Of a stretch of 64,000 nt of DNA, positions 22,836-32,053 are shown one piece after another. Origin of the DNA: Paracoccus sediminis (GTDB taxonomy: Bacteria; Pseudomonadota; Alphaproteobacteria; Rhodobacterales; Rhodobacteraceae); contig NZ_FZNM01000007.1 in NCBI RefSeq assembly GCF_900188295.1, positions 62,001 through 126,000 on the forward strand, in the 5' to 3' direction. The number at the start of each line of letters is the position of its first letter. Within the stretch, counting starts at the first letter, position 1. The notes under the pieces were generated by a model, which was not told where the DNA came from, searched no databases, and saw only the letters and a program-made list of their open reading frames with translations. The position numbers and the translations under genes are program-made.

Positions 22836-24374
22836 ATGCCCTCCGACGCGATCCTGATCGTCGCCTGCGCCTTTCTGGCAGCGGTCGTTCTGCTGTTGTT
22901 GTTTCAGCGCCGTGCCGCGCAATCCGAGGGCGGAGAGCAGCGGCTGCGCCTGGGGCGTCTTGAGGCGCAGGCCGAGCATTTGGAGGCGCGTCTGGCCGAT
23001 ATGGGGCGCGAACGCAACGGTCTGGCCAATTCCCTTCAAACCGAACGCCGGGATATCGCGCGGCTAGAAGGCGACCTGGCCCAGGCCAGGCTGGCTGCCG
23101 AAAAGGATCTGGCTGCCGAACGCCGAGAGGTCGCACGGCTGCACGAACTGCGCGACCAGATCGCCGAAGGGGTGTCCCGGCTGACTCTGGAACGCGACGG
23201 TTTGAACGAAACCCTGCGCACCGAACGCCAGACCATCGCCCGGCTGGAACGCGAGTTGTCCGATAGCCGTCTGGCGGCGCAAAAGGATCGGGAAGCCGCG
23301 CAGCGCGACATTGCCGTTCTGAAAGAATTGCGCGATGAAATGACCAATCATTTCAGGGTTTTATCCAGCGAAACCATCAAGACTCAGGGCGCGGAGATTC
23401 AGCGCGTGCAGGGCGATCAATTGAATGCCCTGCTGATGCCGTTTCGCGATCAGGTGCATCGGTTCCAGAACGAACTCCAGGCGCGCAACAAGGCCACGGA
23501 CGAGGAACGCGCCCGGCTGCGCGAACAGATCGACGGCCTTTATCGCCGGTCCGAGGCGATCTCGCGCGAAGCGGTCAACCTGACCCGCGCCCTGAAGGGC
23601 GACAGCCAGAAACGCGGCGCCTGGGGCGAGATGATTCTTGAGCGGATCCTCGAGGATTCGGGATTGTTGTCGGGCACTCACTACACCACCCAGACCAGCC
23701 ATCGCGGCGACGACGGCAAGACTTGGCGCCCCGATGTCATCATCAGGATGCCGCAGAAAAAGATGCTGGTCGTGGACAGCAAGGTATCGCTGGTCGCCTA
23801 TGAGGAGGCGGTCAGTTCCGAGGATCCGGTGATCTGCGACATGGCGCTGCGCCGGCATGTCGCCGCGATCCGGCAGCATATCGCGTCGCTTTCGGGCAAG
23901 GGTTATCACACGCTGGACGAGGGATCGGTCGATTACGTCCTGATGTTCATTCCGGTCGAGGGCGCGTTTTCCGAGGCGCTGCGCATCGATCCGGATCTGA
24001 CCCGGCACGCCATGGAAAACCGGGTCGGGCTGGCGACGCCGACCACCCTGATGCTGACGCTGCGTACCGTCGATCACATCTGGACGGTCGAACGGCGCGA
24101 ATCGAACGCGGCGAACATCGCGGACCGCGCGGGCAAGCTTTATGACAAGCTGCACGGGTTCGTGTCGGCGATGGATGAGGTCGGGGTGGCCCTGGACCGG
24201 GCCCATAAAAGCCATGCCACCGCCATGGACCGCCTGTCGCGCGGATCGGGCAACGTGATCCGGCAGGCCGAACTGCTGCGACAGCTTGGCGCGCGCAATC
24301 AGAAGCAGTTGGCGATCCGCCATGACGGCGACGACGAACCGCCGTTGCTGGACAGCGCCGAGGCCGCCGAATGA
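22836..24374 (+). CDS. rmuC: DNA recombination protein RmuC
   Basis: A 512-residue protein. A single N-terminal membrane segment (ILIVACAFLAAVVLLLLF) is followed by a long coiled coil (about residues 35-220, with repeated LxxERxxIxRLE patterns). The C-terminal RmuC domain contains KGDSQKRGAWGEMILERILE and VVDSKVSLVAYEEAV, a restriction-endonuclease-like fold. RmuC limits inversions at short inverted repeats. The ATG at 22836 follows GAGG; its stop overlaps yjbQ by four bases (ATGA). Confidence 0.93.
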   Translation: MPSDAILIVACAFLAAVVLLLLFQRRAAQSEGGEQRLRLGRLEAQAEHLEARLADMGRERNGLANSLQTERRDIARLEGDLAQARLAAEKDLAAERREVARLHELRDQIAEGVSRLTLERDGLNETLRTERQTIARLERELSDSRLAAQKDREAAQRDIAVLKELRDEMTNHFRVLSSETIKTQGAEIQRVQGDQLNALLMPFRDQVHRFQNELQARNKATDEERARLREQIDGLYRRSEAISREAVNLTRALKGDSQKRGAWGEMILERILEDSGLLSGTHYTTQTSHRGDDGKTWRPDVIIRMPQKKMLVVDSKVSLVAYEEAVSSEDPVICDMALRRHVAAIRQHIASLSGKGYHTLDEGSVDYVLMFIPVEGAFSEALRIDPDLTRHAMENRVGLATPTTLMLTLRTVDHIWTVERRESNAANIADRAGKLYDKLHGFVSAMDEVGVALDRAHKSHATAMDRLSRGSGNVIRQAELLRQLGARNQKQLAIRHDGDDEPPLLDSAEAAE

Positions 24375-24796
24375 TCCGGAACCTGACGGTCGAAACCCAT
24401 GGTCCCGCCTGCCATGACGTCACCGGCAGGGTTTCAGACTGGCTGAGAGAGATCGGCGCCAGAGATGGGATCGTCACATTGATGATCCGGCACACATCCT
24501 GTTCACTGCTGATTACGGAAAACGCCGATCCCGATGTCCAGAGGGATCTTCTGGAATGGCTGGATCGGATTGCGCCGCCCGCCGACTATCCCGCGATGTC
24601 GTGGTTGCGCCATCGCGACGAAGGACCGGACGACATGCCCGCGCATCTGAAAGCCGCGGTCCTGCCGGTCAGCCTGCAAATCCCGGTATCAGGGGGGCGA
24701 ATGATGTTGGGAACCTGGCAAGGAATTCATCTTGTCGAACACCGCCGCGCACCGCATTCCCGCCAGATTGCGGCGGCTTTCCACAGCCTGGGATAG
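24371..24796 (+). CDS. yjbQ: YjbQ family protein (UPF0047)
   Basis: A 141-residue protein of the YjbQ fold, with the conserved segments MIRHTSCSLLITENADPDV and LGTWQGIHLVEHR, and histidines and acidic residues around a putative active site. Family members show weak thiamine-phosphate synthase activity, but the natural role is unsettled. It is translationally coupled to rmuC by an ATGA overlap. The pairing may simply reflect genome compactness. Confidence 0.88.
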   Translation: MIRNLTVETHGPACHDVTGRVSDWLREIGARDGIVTLMIRHTSCSLLITENADPDVQRDLLEWLDRIAPPADYPAMSWLRHRDEGPDDMPAHLKAAVLPVSLQIPVSGGRMMLGTWQGIHLVEHRRAPHSRQIAAAFHSLG

Positions 24797-24914
24797 GCGC
24801 GGTCCTTGATTCAGGACGAGCAAGCAAACATCTTGTGCCTTGGGGATAATACTACCCAAGCCCTGCCCATGGGCATATACTGGTATGGATTCAGTGGCTT
24901 TGGGGGACAACCGG

Positions 24915-25379
24915 ATGCGCTGCCCGTTTTGCGGAAACGTCGATACGCAGGTCAAGGATTCCCGCCCTGCCGAAGACAATGTGGCCATCCGCCGCCGCCG
25001 CTTCTGTCCGTCCTGCGGAGGACGTTTCACCACATATGAACGGGTTCAGCTGCGCGACCTCGTGGTCGTCAAGACCAGTGGACGCCGAGAGGATTTCGAC
25101 CGCGACAAGATGGCCCGGTCCATCCGCATCGCCATGCAGAAACGCCAGGTCGATCCCGAGCGGATCGAACAGATGATAAGCGGCATCGTTCGCAGGCTGG
25201 AAAGCACGGGCGAAACCGACATTTCGTCCAAGATGATCGGAGAGATCGTGATGGAGTCCCTGTCACGCATCGACAACGTGGCCTATGTGCGGTTCGCCAG
25301 CGTTTACAAGAACTTCCAGGACGCGGACGACTTTGACAAATTCGTGTCCGAATTGCGGCCCGGCGCCGCCAGCGATTGA
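24915..25379 (+). CDS. nrdR: Transcriptional repressor NrdR
   Basis: A 154-residue protein starting [18 protein letters not shown], with a four-cysteine zinc ribbon (CPFC and CPSC) and then an ATP-cone domain (residues about 48-140). It senses dATP/ATP and represses ribonucleotide reductase genes. The start is set by homology to the family, which begins MxCPxC. No NrdR box is evident upstream. It is followed by ribD one base after its stop, the common nrdR-ribD arrangement. Confidence 0.96.
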   Translation: MRCPFCGNVDTQVKDSRPAEDNVAIRRRRFCPSCGGRFTTYERVQLRDLVVVKTSGRREDFDRDKMARSIRIAMQKRQVDPERIEQMISGIVRRLESTGETDISSKMIGEIVMESLSRIDNVAYVRFASVYKNFQDADDFDKFVSELRPGAASD

Positions 25380-25380
25380 C

Positions 25381-26391
25381 GTGCCCGATCCGGACGACCT
25401 GCGCCACATGGACCATGCTTTGCGGCTGGCCGGACGGGGGTTGGGAAATGTCTGGCCCAATCCCGCTGTCGGCTGCGTCATCCTGAATGGCGGGCGCATC
25501 GTCGGACGCGGCTGGACCCAGCCCGGCGGGCGCCCCCATGCCGAACGAATGGCGCTTGACGCGGCAGGCGCCTTGTCGAGAGGTGCGACCGCCTATGTCA
25601 CGCTGGAACCCTGTGCCCATCATGGACGGACCCCTCCCTGCGCCGAAGCCTTGATCGACGCCGGAATAGCCCGGGTCGTATCGGCCATGACCGATCCCGA
25701 TCCGCGCGTCGCGGGAAGGGGGCACCGGCTTCTACGCGACGCCGGAATTGCCGTGACCGAAGGCATTCGTCAGACCGAAGCCTTCGGCGTGCAGGCCGGG
25801 TTCGTGCTGCGTATCCTGCGGGGGCGTCCGTTCGTGACGCTGAAGCTGGCAACCAGTTTCGACGGCCGCATCGCCACAGCCCGCGGCGAAAGCCGGTGGA
25901 TCACCGGCCCTGCCGCGCGACGGCATGTCCATGCCATGCGGATGATCCATGATGCGGTCATGGTGGGCGGAAACACCGCCCACGCGGACCGCCCGTCGCT
26001 GAACGTCCGGGGCCTGTCCACCCCGCGCCAACCGGTCCGGGTCGTCCTGTCGTCGCGGCCCCTGCCGTCCGACCTGCCCCCCGAGGGGCCGTCGCACGGG
26101 CCTCTGTGGCGCCTCGATGCCCCGCCAGCCGAGGCCTTGGCGCACCTTGCGCAGCAGGGCATCACCCGCGTCTTTTGCGAAGGAGGAGGGGGGCTGGCGG
26201 CATCGCTGCTGTCGGCGGGGCTTGTCGATCAGATCGTCGGCTATACCGCAGGGATGACGCTGGGCGGGGACGGGCGCCCGGCCGTGGGACCGATGGGCCT
26301 TGGCCACCTGGCAGACGCGCCGCGCTTTCGACTGGCGGATACGCGGGCCATCGGCACCGATCTGTTCCATCGCTGGCTGAGGTTGCCCTAG
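25381..26391 (+). CDS. ribD: Bifunctional riboflavin deaminase/reductase
   Basis: A 336-residue enzyme with the deaminase domain first (zinc ligands in PHAERMALD and EPCAHHGRTPPC) and the reductase domain second (VTLKLATSFDGRIATA and GESRWITG). It carries out two consecutive steps of riboflavin synthesis. The GTG at 25381 gives a start one base after nrdR; an alternative is the ATG at 25408. Other rib genes that often follow do not appear. Its stop shares CTAG with the convergent acylase gene. Confidence 0.95.
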   Translation: MPDPDDLRHMDHALRLAGRGLGNVWPNPAVGCVILNGGRIVGRGWTQPGGRPHAERMALDAAGALSRGATAYVTLEPCAHHGRTPPCAEALIDAGIARVVSAMTDPDPRVAGRGHRLLRDAGIAVTEGIRQTEAFGVQAGFVLRILRGRPFVTLKLATSFDGRIATARGESRWITGPAARRHVHAMRMIHDAVMVGGNTAHADRPSLNVRGLSTPRQPVRVVLSSRPLPSDLPPEGPSHGPLWRLDAPPAEALAHLAQQGITRVFCEGGGGLAASLLSAGLVDQIVGYTAGMTLGGDGRPAVGPMGLGHLADAPRFRLADTRAIGTDLFHRWLRLP

Positions 26392-28811
26392 CGGTCGGCC
26401 GCCGGCACAAGGGTCGTGACCCCCGCGGCGGCGGCGCGGGCCAGTTGCGGATCCAGCGACATGCCGATGTATTCGCCGCGCCGCCACAAACCGGCAAGGT
26501 CGTCGTAGAAACGCGACAAGGGATGACCCGACTGCCCGGTCGACAGGATAAAGACCGAACTGTCGGGATCGGCCAGGTCATAGACGCCCCGGTATCCTGG
26601 GCCGGTCGCAGCCTGGAAAGCATCCGGTCCGGTTCCCAGAAGGCCGGTGTTCGAGACCGTGAATGAACCGCCCGAGACCGCCTGAGTCAGATTTACGATC
26701 CAGCCAAGCGCCGCGATCCGGCCTAGGCCGGGATGAACGTGGCGGGCCTGATGGGCGTCCCCCCATCGCCAGCTCGTGACGTCGGATCCGTATCGTTCCG
26801 TCAGATCAAGGATCGCACGGTCCAAGGCCTGCCGGGCGATGGTCGTGCAGTCCTCGACCGGGGCGCTTTGCACGATGTCGCACCAGACGCTCGCGCCATT
26901 GCGGTTGCGAAACACGGAATCGATAAAACCCGGATAAAGGGTGCGGATGTCGTCGGTCAGAGGTCCAAGCTCGTCACGGACCAGGCGGTCTTGCAGGGCG
27001 CCCATCCAGGCCGAATAGATCAACGGTTCTGGCAGATGCTCGCTCATGGCGCCGTCCCATTCGGCCAGCAGGTTCAGCGCGTCCTGCCGCTGGCGTTCGG
27101 GGGTGCCGGGCGCGGCCGCATCGTCCGTGAACCACAGGTCGGCGCCGACCAACGGCAGCAGGGCGCGCGCCGCCGGGCTGACGATGTCCAGTTGCGCGGC
27201 GATGAAGCTGTCGCGGGAATGGACTTCGCGGTCGTTCAGCAGATGCGCCAGCCGGGTGCGCCGCAGGGCAAGCGGGCCGCGCTCCTCGGTCGCGAAGGTC
27301 ATGGTGTCGGGCGGCGTCGGATCCTCCTGGGCCGCCGGAATCACGCCGGTCCACTCCCCCTGGGGCAGCCAGCCGGGCACGGGCATTTCCCCGCCCGTCG
27401 GGTGGTTCTGCGCGCGTTGCGGCAGCGCCCCCACCGTCACTTGCCGGATGGCGTCGCCGTCGGCCAGCGTCACGGTCATCGCGGGCGCCACGACGCGCCC
27501 AAGCGCGGTTGCCGCGCTGTCGGCATCGGTGGCGCGCATCATGCCGATCAGCGCGGACATGGTCGTGTCGGTGTCCGAGAACCCGGTCCATCGCAGGGCG
27601 GCCACATGGCCGATGGGGGTGACATCCGCCAGGCCCGCATCCAGCGTCGGCACCAGCGGGCCGTTGCGGCTGCTGCGCAGGGTCACGGACCGGTTGGGTT
27701 CGTCCAGAACGCGGATCACCTCGCGCCGCGTGGTCAGTTCCGTCCAGCCGTCCACGCCGCGATAGCGGTCGGCGCGGCCGGGCTGTATCTCCTCGATGGC
27801 GATGTCGGCATCATCCACCGCGGCAGGGATTGTACCCCAGGCCAGCTGGGGACTGCGACCCGAAAACACCACCGGCATTCCGGGAACGGTCGCGCCGATC
27901 ACCCCGCCCGAGGTCAGTTCCAGCCGGGCCAGATAATACAGCGAGGGTGCCAGCAAGGACGCCTGAGGATCGTTCGCCAGCAACGCCCCGCCCGCCGCAG
28001 TCCGGTTCGCCGGGGCGGCAAAGCTGTTGCCGCCCAGTCCTGAATTGGGGCGCAGGACATCGGCGGCATCGCGATCGGGTGCGCGCCCCAGCCGCGCCTG
28101 TGTCGGGGACAGCCGGGCATCGGGAAAAAGATCGGCGTAACGGGGCAGCGCAGAGGCGTTTCCCTGGCCCAGCAGCAGTTCGGGTCCGCGATCCGGCCAC
28201 GTCAGCGAGAGACGGGCGCGCAGGATTTCTTCGGCCGCGGAATTGCTGGTCGCGGCGGCCAGCAGCTTCAGGATCGCCAGCGAATCGGCGGGCTGCCAGA
28301 ACGCGATATCCTGCGGCAGCACAAAGAATTCGGGCGCCCCCCGGCCAAGAGCGCCCCGATTGACTTGACCGATCCATTCGTTCACGCCGTTGGCATAGGC
28401 GCGCAACGCAGCCTGCGTCGGCTGGTCCTGCGCCTCGACCGAGGCGGCAGCATTGCGATAGAGTTCCAGCCGCCGGGCCAGGTCGTCGGCGGCAAAGGCG
28501 CCCGCGCCATAAACCTCGGACAGGCGGCCCTGGGCCGCGCGCCGCAGCAGCGTCATCTGGAACAGCCTGTCCTGGGCGTGGGCCAGGCCAAGGGCGAAGA
28601 ACGAGTCTTCGTCCGTCTGGCCAAAGATATGGGGAACGTTTTCGGTGGATCGCACGATCTCGACCGGGGCCGAGATGCCCTGGACCCGCAGCGTCGCGTC
28701 ATAGTCGGGCAGCGACCGGACCGCGAAATACCAGGCCAGGATCGCCCCCAGGACCAGCAGCACGATCAGGCCGATGGTTAGGCGCAGAAGCCAGCGAAAA
28801 AGGGTCAGCAT
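26388..28811 (-). CDS. Penicillin acylase family (Ntn-hydrolase) protein
   Basis: An 807-residue precursor from the ATG at 28811, chosen because it begins just before the membrane segment (MLTLFRWLLRLTIGLIVLLV). The alpha-chain part contains VEIVRSTENVPHIFG and AHAQDRLFQM; after about 200 residues GLGGNSFAAPANRTA supplies the probable catalytic N-terminal serine of the beta chain, exposed by self-cleavage. Such enzymes split amide bonds in N-acyl compounds, for example beta-lactams or acyl-homoserine lactones. The substrate cannot be inferred. It is divergent from the dehydrogenase gene at 28966. A longer start at 28874 has no better support. Confidence 0.88.
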   Translation of the reverse strand: MLTLFRWLLRLTIGLIVLLVLGAILAWYFAVRSLPDYDATLRVQGISAPVEIVRSTENVPHIFGQTDEDSFFALGLAHAQDRLFQMTLLRRAAQGRLSEVYGAGAFAADDLARRLELYRNAAASVEAQDQPTQAALRAYANGVNEWIGQVNRGALGRGAPEFFVLPQDIAFWQPADSLAILKLLAAATSNSAAEEILRARLSLTWPDRGPELLLGQGNASALPRYADLFPDARLSPTQARLGRAPDRDAADVLRPNSGLGGNSFAAPANRTAAGGALLANDPQASLLAPSLYYLARLELTSGGVIGATVPGMPVVFSGRSPQLAWGTIPAAVDDADIAIEEIQPGRADRYRGVDGWTELTTRREVIRVLDEPNRSVTLRSSRNGPLVPTLDAGLADVTPIGHVAALRWTGFSDTDTTMSALIGMMRATDADSAATALGRVVAPAMTVTLADGDAIRQVTVGALPQRAQNHPTGGEMPVPGWLPQGEWTGVIPAAQEDPTPPDTMTFATEERGPLALRRTRLAHLLNDREVHSRDSFIAAQLDIVSPAARALLPLVGADLWFTDDAAAPGTPERQRQDALNLLAEWDGAMSEHLPEPLIYSAWMGALQDRLVRDELGPLTDDIRTLYPGFIDSVFRNRNGASVWCDIVQSAPVEDCTTIARQALDRAILDLTERYGSDVTSWRWGDAHQARHVHPGLGRIAALGWIVNLTQAVSGGSFTVSNTGLLGTGPDAFQAATGPGYRGVYDLADPDSSVFILSTGQSGHPLSRFYDDLAGLWRRGEYIGMSLDPQLARAAAAGVTTLVPAADR

Positions 28812-28965
28812 GTCGGAAGATGATCCATGGGCCGGTCCGCCACCTGTCCTTCTGGGGCCGACGTGCTTGACCATCGCGCGCCGGAATGTTGGGGTGCTGC
28901 ATAATTCAGGTGCGCCGCCAGTTCAACGCAACGCGGGCCGTGCCGGTCAGGCGAATGGAGGAATC

Positions 28966-29829
28966 ATGGCAAAGCTGGCTTTTCTGGGGATGGGCGTGAT
29001 GGGCGCGCCGATGGCAGGGCATCTGAAGGCGGCCGGGCATGACGTGACCGTCTTCAACCGCACCGCCGCCAAGGCGCAGGCTTGGGCGGACCGGCATGGC
29101 GGCGCCTGGGCCGACACCCCGCGCCAGGCCGCGGCGGGCGCCGAATTCGTCATGGCCTGCGTGGGCAACGACGATGATCTGCGGCAGGTCTGCCTTGGCC
29201 CCGAGGGCGCCTTTGCGGGGATGTCCCCAAAGGCGGTGTTTGTCGATCACACGACGGTTTCCGCCGCCGTGACCCGTGAACTGGCCCAAACGGCGCAGGC
29301 TGCGGGCGTGGGCTATGTGGACGCCCCCATCTCGGGCGGGCAGGCGGGGGCCGAGAACGGCCAGCTTTCGGTGATGTGCGGCGGCACGGCAGAGGATTTC
29401 GGCCGTGTGGCCCCGGTCATCGATGCCTATGCCAAAATCTGCCGCCTCCTGGGCGATGTGGGGGCGGGCCAGATCACCAAGATGTGCAACCAGATCGCCA
29501 TCGCCGGACTGGTCCAGGCTTTGTCCGAATCGCTGGCCTTTGCAAAGAAATCGGGGCTGGACATCGCAAACGTGGTCGAGGTCATCAGCCAGGGTGCGGC
29601 CGGAAGCTGGCAGATGAACAACCGCCACAAGACCATGGACCAAGGCCATTTCGAACACGGTTTCGCAGTTGACTGGATGCGCAAGGATCTGGCGATCTGC
29701 CTGGCCGCCGCGGACGAAGTCGGGGCATCGCTGCCCGTGACCGCGCTGATCGACCAGTTCTACAAGGATGTGCAGCGGATGGGCGGGGGGCGGTGGGACA
29801 CCTCGTCCCTGATCGCCCGGCTGGTCTAG
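28966..29829 (+). CDS. Beta-hydroxyacid dehydrogenase (3-hydroxyisobutyrate dehydrogenase family)
   Basis: A 287-residue NAD(P)-dependent dehydrogenase. It has the Rossmann start LAFLGMGVMGAPMAGHL, the substrate signature DAPISGGQAGAENGQL and the catalytic-lysine region GAGQITKMCNQI. Family members reduce or oxidise 3-hydroxyisobutyrate, tartronate semialdehyde or succinate semialdehyde; the substrate here is not resolvable by eye. GGAGG lies five bases before the ATG. The stop shares CTAG with the convergent MBL-like gene. Confidence 0.9.
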   Translation: MAKLAFLGMGVMGAPMAGHLKAAGHDVTVFNRTAAKAQAWADRHGGAWADTPRQAAAGAEFVMACVGNDDDLRQVCLGPEGAFAGMSPKAVFVDHTTVSAAVTRELAQTAQAAGVGYVDAPISGGQAGAENGQLSVMCGGTAEDFGRVAPVIDAYAKICRLLGDVGAGQITKMCNQIAIAGLVQALSESLAFAKKSGLDIANVVEVISQGAAGSWQMNNRHKTMDQGHFEHGFAVDWMRKDLAICLAAADEVGASLPVTALIDQFYKDVQRMGGGRWDTSSLIARLV

Positions 29830-30596
29830 CAGCCGGCATGTTCAGCCCGGCGCAAGGCGGGTTCGACGCGGGCCAACGCTTTGCGGATATGGTCGGGAAA
29901 ACTGCCCGGACGGATCGCGAGGGTAGAGGAATGGGCAGCGCAGATCGTCCGGACGTCGCGCCAGTCATCGGCGATCCGCAAGGCCCAGTCACGGAAATCG
30001 CTGGCCGCGCCGCGCCGATTCGTCAAGGCCATGGCCAAGGTGGGGTGGAAGGCGATCCGGGGCAGGCCGATCAGGCGCCTGACCGGTCCGGGAATCGAAA
30101 GGATGTTCAGCGTATCATCGACATGCAGGCTGCCGCTGGCAGGATGGCAGGCCAGCAACGATCCCGCATGGACGCGTTCGTTCTGGCAGATGTAGTCAAT
30201 GCCGTCGGGCAGCGAAAAGCGCAGGTCGGGAAACATCCCCGCAACAGCGGGCGATTCGACCGGATCGGCCTGCCAGGGAAGACCGGGCCATTTGCGTCGG
30301 TGTCTGTCCGATCCGAACAGCATCACCTGCGGAAACATCCGATGCATCGTCTCGCAATGCAGGGTGTGAAACGGATGCAGGTTCAGGATCGCCTGAACAG
30401 CCTGTCCCTTGTCCGTCAGCCCCATGACCCGATCTGCGATGCCTGTCCCGAAGCCATAGGAATCCAGAAACACGAACCGGCCGGACGACAGGCGCACCAG
30501 GGAACAATGCGTGCCGACATTCACCAGCCCCGCGATCCGCAAGGTGCCGCGAATGTTCCAGAAGCCCTGGCCAAGGTCGATCAAGCGTTCGCCCAT
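29826..30596 (-). CDS. Possible metallo-beta-lactamase-fold hydrolase
   Basis: A 256-residue protein beginning MGERLIDLGQGFWNIRGTLR. The sequence resembles the metallo-beta-lactamase fold: an early CSLVRLSSGRFVFLDSYG strand pair and then a histidine-rich HPFHTLHCETMH where the HxHxDH metal site would be, but the canonical aspartate is missing. Later histidines at LHVDDTLN and AAHSSTLAI could complete a site. Its ATG overlaps the stop of the flavoprotein upstream (TGATG), so both are coupled. Activity is uncertain because the motif is degenerate. Confidence 0.5.
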   Translation of the reverse strand: MGERLIDLGQGFWNIRGTLRIAGLVNVGTHCSLVRLSSGRFVFLDSYGFGTGIADRVMGLTDKGQAVQAILNLHPFHTLHCETMHRMFPQVMLFGSDRHRRKWPGLPWQADPVESPAVAGMFPDLRFSLPDGIDYICQNERVHAGSLLACHPASGSLHVDDTLNILSIPGPVRRLIGLPRIAFHPTLAMALTNRRGAASDFRDWALRIADDWRDVRTICAAHSSTLAIRPGSFPDHIRKALARVEPALRRAEHAGC

Positions 30597-31996
30597 CACC
30601 CACCCGCCGGGACGGCAATGTCCGGATGATCCAGATCCGCCGCCCGGCAGATGGCGCGCAGGGCGGGCTTCAAACCTTCCTCCAGGGTCGGATGATAGAA
30701 CGGCATCCTCAGCAGGTCGGGCGCGCGGTGGCTCTGCATGATCGCCCACGTCAGCAGATGCGCCATGTGATCGCCGCCCGGCACCGCCAGATCGGCACCC
30801 GTCAGGCGCCCGGTCTGGTCCGCACCAAGGCGAAGCATCCCCTCGGCCCGCGCCTCGACCCGCGCGCGGCCCTGCGACCGGTAATCCGCATGGCCATTGA
30901 TCGGGCAATCGTCGGGCGAATCGCCGATCGCAGCGACCGGCGGATCGGTAAAGGTGATGGTGAACAGCGGCGGGCGGTCATGCGGGACGACAACCGGATG
31001 GCTGGCCGCATTGGCCCCCGCGATCATGCCGTCAAGCGATGCCTCGTGCAGCACCGGCGCATCGGCATCCGCATCCCCGGCGATGAAGATGGATGTCTTG
31101 CCGCATTGCATGGTCTTGCGATCAAAGACCGGCACGCCGTGGTCGTCCAACGCCAGTTCCGCCGCGCCCAGATTCAGATCGTCCAGGACAGGCGCACGAC
31201 CGGTTGCCACCAGCACATGACCAAAATCCTCGTGCCGGCCATTCCAGGCAAGGCGGATCGCCGTGCCATGCGACGTGGGATGGGGCGCGCAGCCTAGATG
31301 CAGTGCGACATCCCTGGCAAAGATCGTCCTGAGCGCGTCGTGAACCTTGTTGCATCGAATCCTGGCCAGCCGGTCGCCTTCGTCGAACAGCGCCACCCGC
31401 ACCCCCAGCCGCGCCATGGCCTGTGCCAGTTCGGCCCCCAACGGCCCGGCGCCGATCACGGCAAGGCTTTCCGGCAGATCGTCCAGTTCGAACAGCGTGT
31501 CGCTGGTCAGGACATGCGTTCCCAGATCGCGATAGGGTTCCGGGATTACCGGCGCGGATCCCGTGGCGATGACCACCGACCGCGCGGACACCCTTCGGCC
31601 GTCATCCAGTTCCAGACAGTCCGCCGCCACGAACCGGGCGCGGGCGTCGATGCAGGTTCCATCGGGCAGCTCGTCATAGCTGGCCTTGGTGGCCTGGACG
31701 AAATGGTCCCGCTCGGCCCTCAGCCGATCCATGACGCGCACTCCGTCCACGCGGGCCGCGGGAATGTCGATTCCCATCAGCCGGGCCTTGTCCAGATCGG
31801 CATGGGCGCGTGCGGCCGCGATCAGCAACTTGGACGGCATGCAGCCGGAATTGGCACACAGCGTTCCCTTGAAACCGTCGTCGATCAGCAAGGTCCGGGC
31901 ACCGGCCTTGCGGGCGCTTCGTTCCGCCGCCAGACCGGCGGTGCCGCCCCCGATGATGGCCACGTCACAGGACAGGTCGGTTTGGTGGCCGGTCAT
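30596..31996 (-). CDS. Mercuric reductase-like / dihydrolipoyl dehydrogenase-like flavoprotein
   Basis: A 466-residue class I pyridine nucleotide-disulfide oxidoreductase. It has the N-terminal FAD site VAIIGGGTAGLAAE, redox-active CANSGCMPSK (a CxxxxC disulfide), an NAD(P)H site SLAVIGAGPLGAELA, and a C-terminal YHPTLEEGLK with the catalytic His-Glu dyad. Family members reduce lipoamide, glutathione or Hg(II), but it lacks the C-terminal vicinal cysteines of MerA and the neighbours are not 2-oxoacid dehydrogenase genes. Substrate is unknown. It sits between the DgoK-like gene (57 bases upstream) and the MBL-like gene (overlapping). Confidence 0.85.
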   Translation of the reverse strand: MTGHQTDLSCDVAIIGGGTAGLAAERSARKAGARTLLIDDGFKGTLCANSGCMPSKLLIAAARAHADLDKARLMGIDIPAARVDGVRVMDRLRAERDHFVQATKASYDELPDGTCIDARARFVAADCLELDDGRRVSARSVVIATGSAPVIPEPYRDLGTHVLTSDTLFELDDLPESLAVIGAGPLGAELAQAMARLGVRVALFDEGDRLARIRCNKVHDALRTIFARDVALHLGCAPHPTSHGTAIRLAWNGRHEDFGHVLVATGRAPVLDDLNLGAAELALDDHGVPVFDRKTMQCGKTSIFIAGDADADAPVLHEASLDGMIAGANAASHPVVVPHDRPPLFTITFTDPPVAAIGDSPDDCPINGHADYRSQGRARVEARAEGMLRLGADQTGRLTGADLAVPGGDHMAHLLTWAIMQSHRAPDLLRMPFYHPTLEEGLKPALRAICRAADLDHPDIAVPAGG

Positions 31997-32053
31997 CGCA
32001 TCCCCTTGCGCCGTAATGGTGCAATCGAACGGCGGAACGCGGGGCGGGTTCCG

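Noticed and set aside
24797-24914. NrdR box upstream of nrdR
   Set aside because: No pair of ACACAATAT-like palindromes was found.
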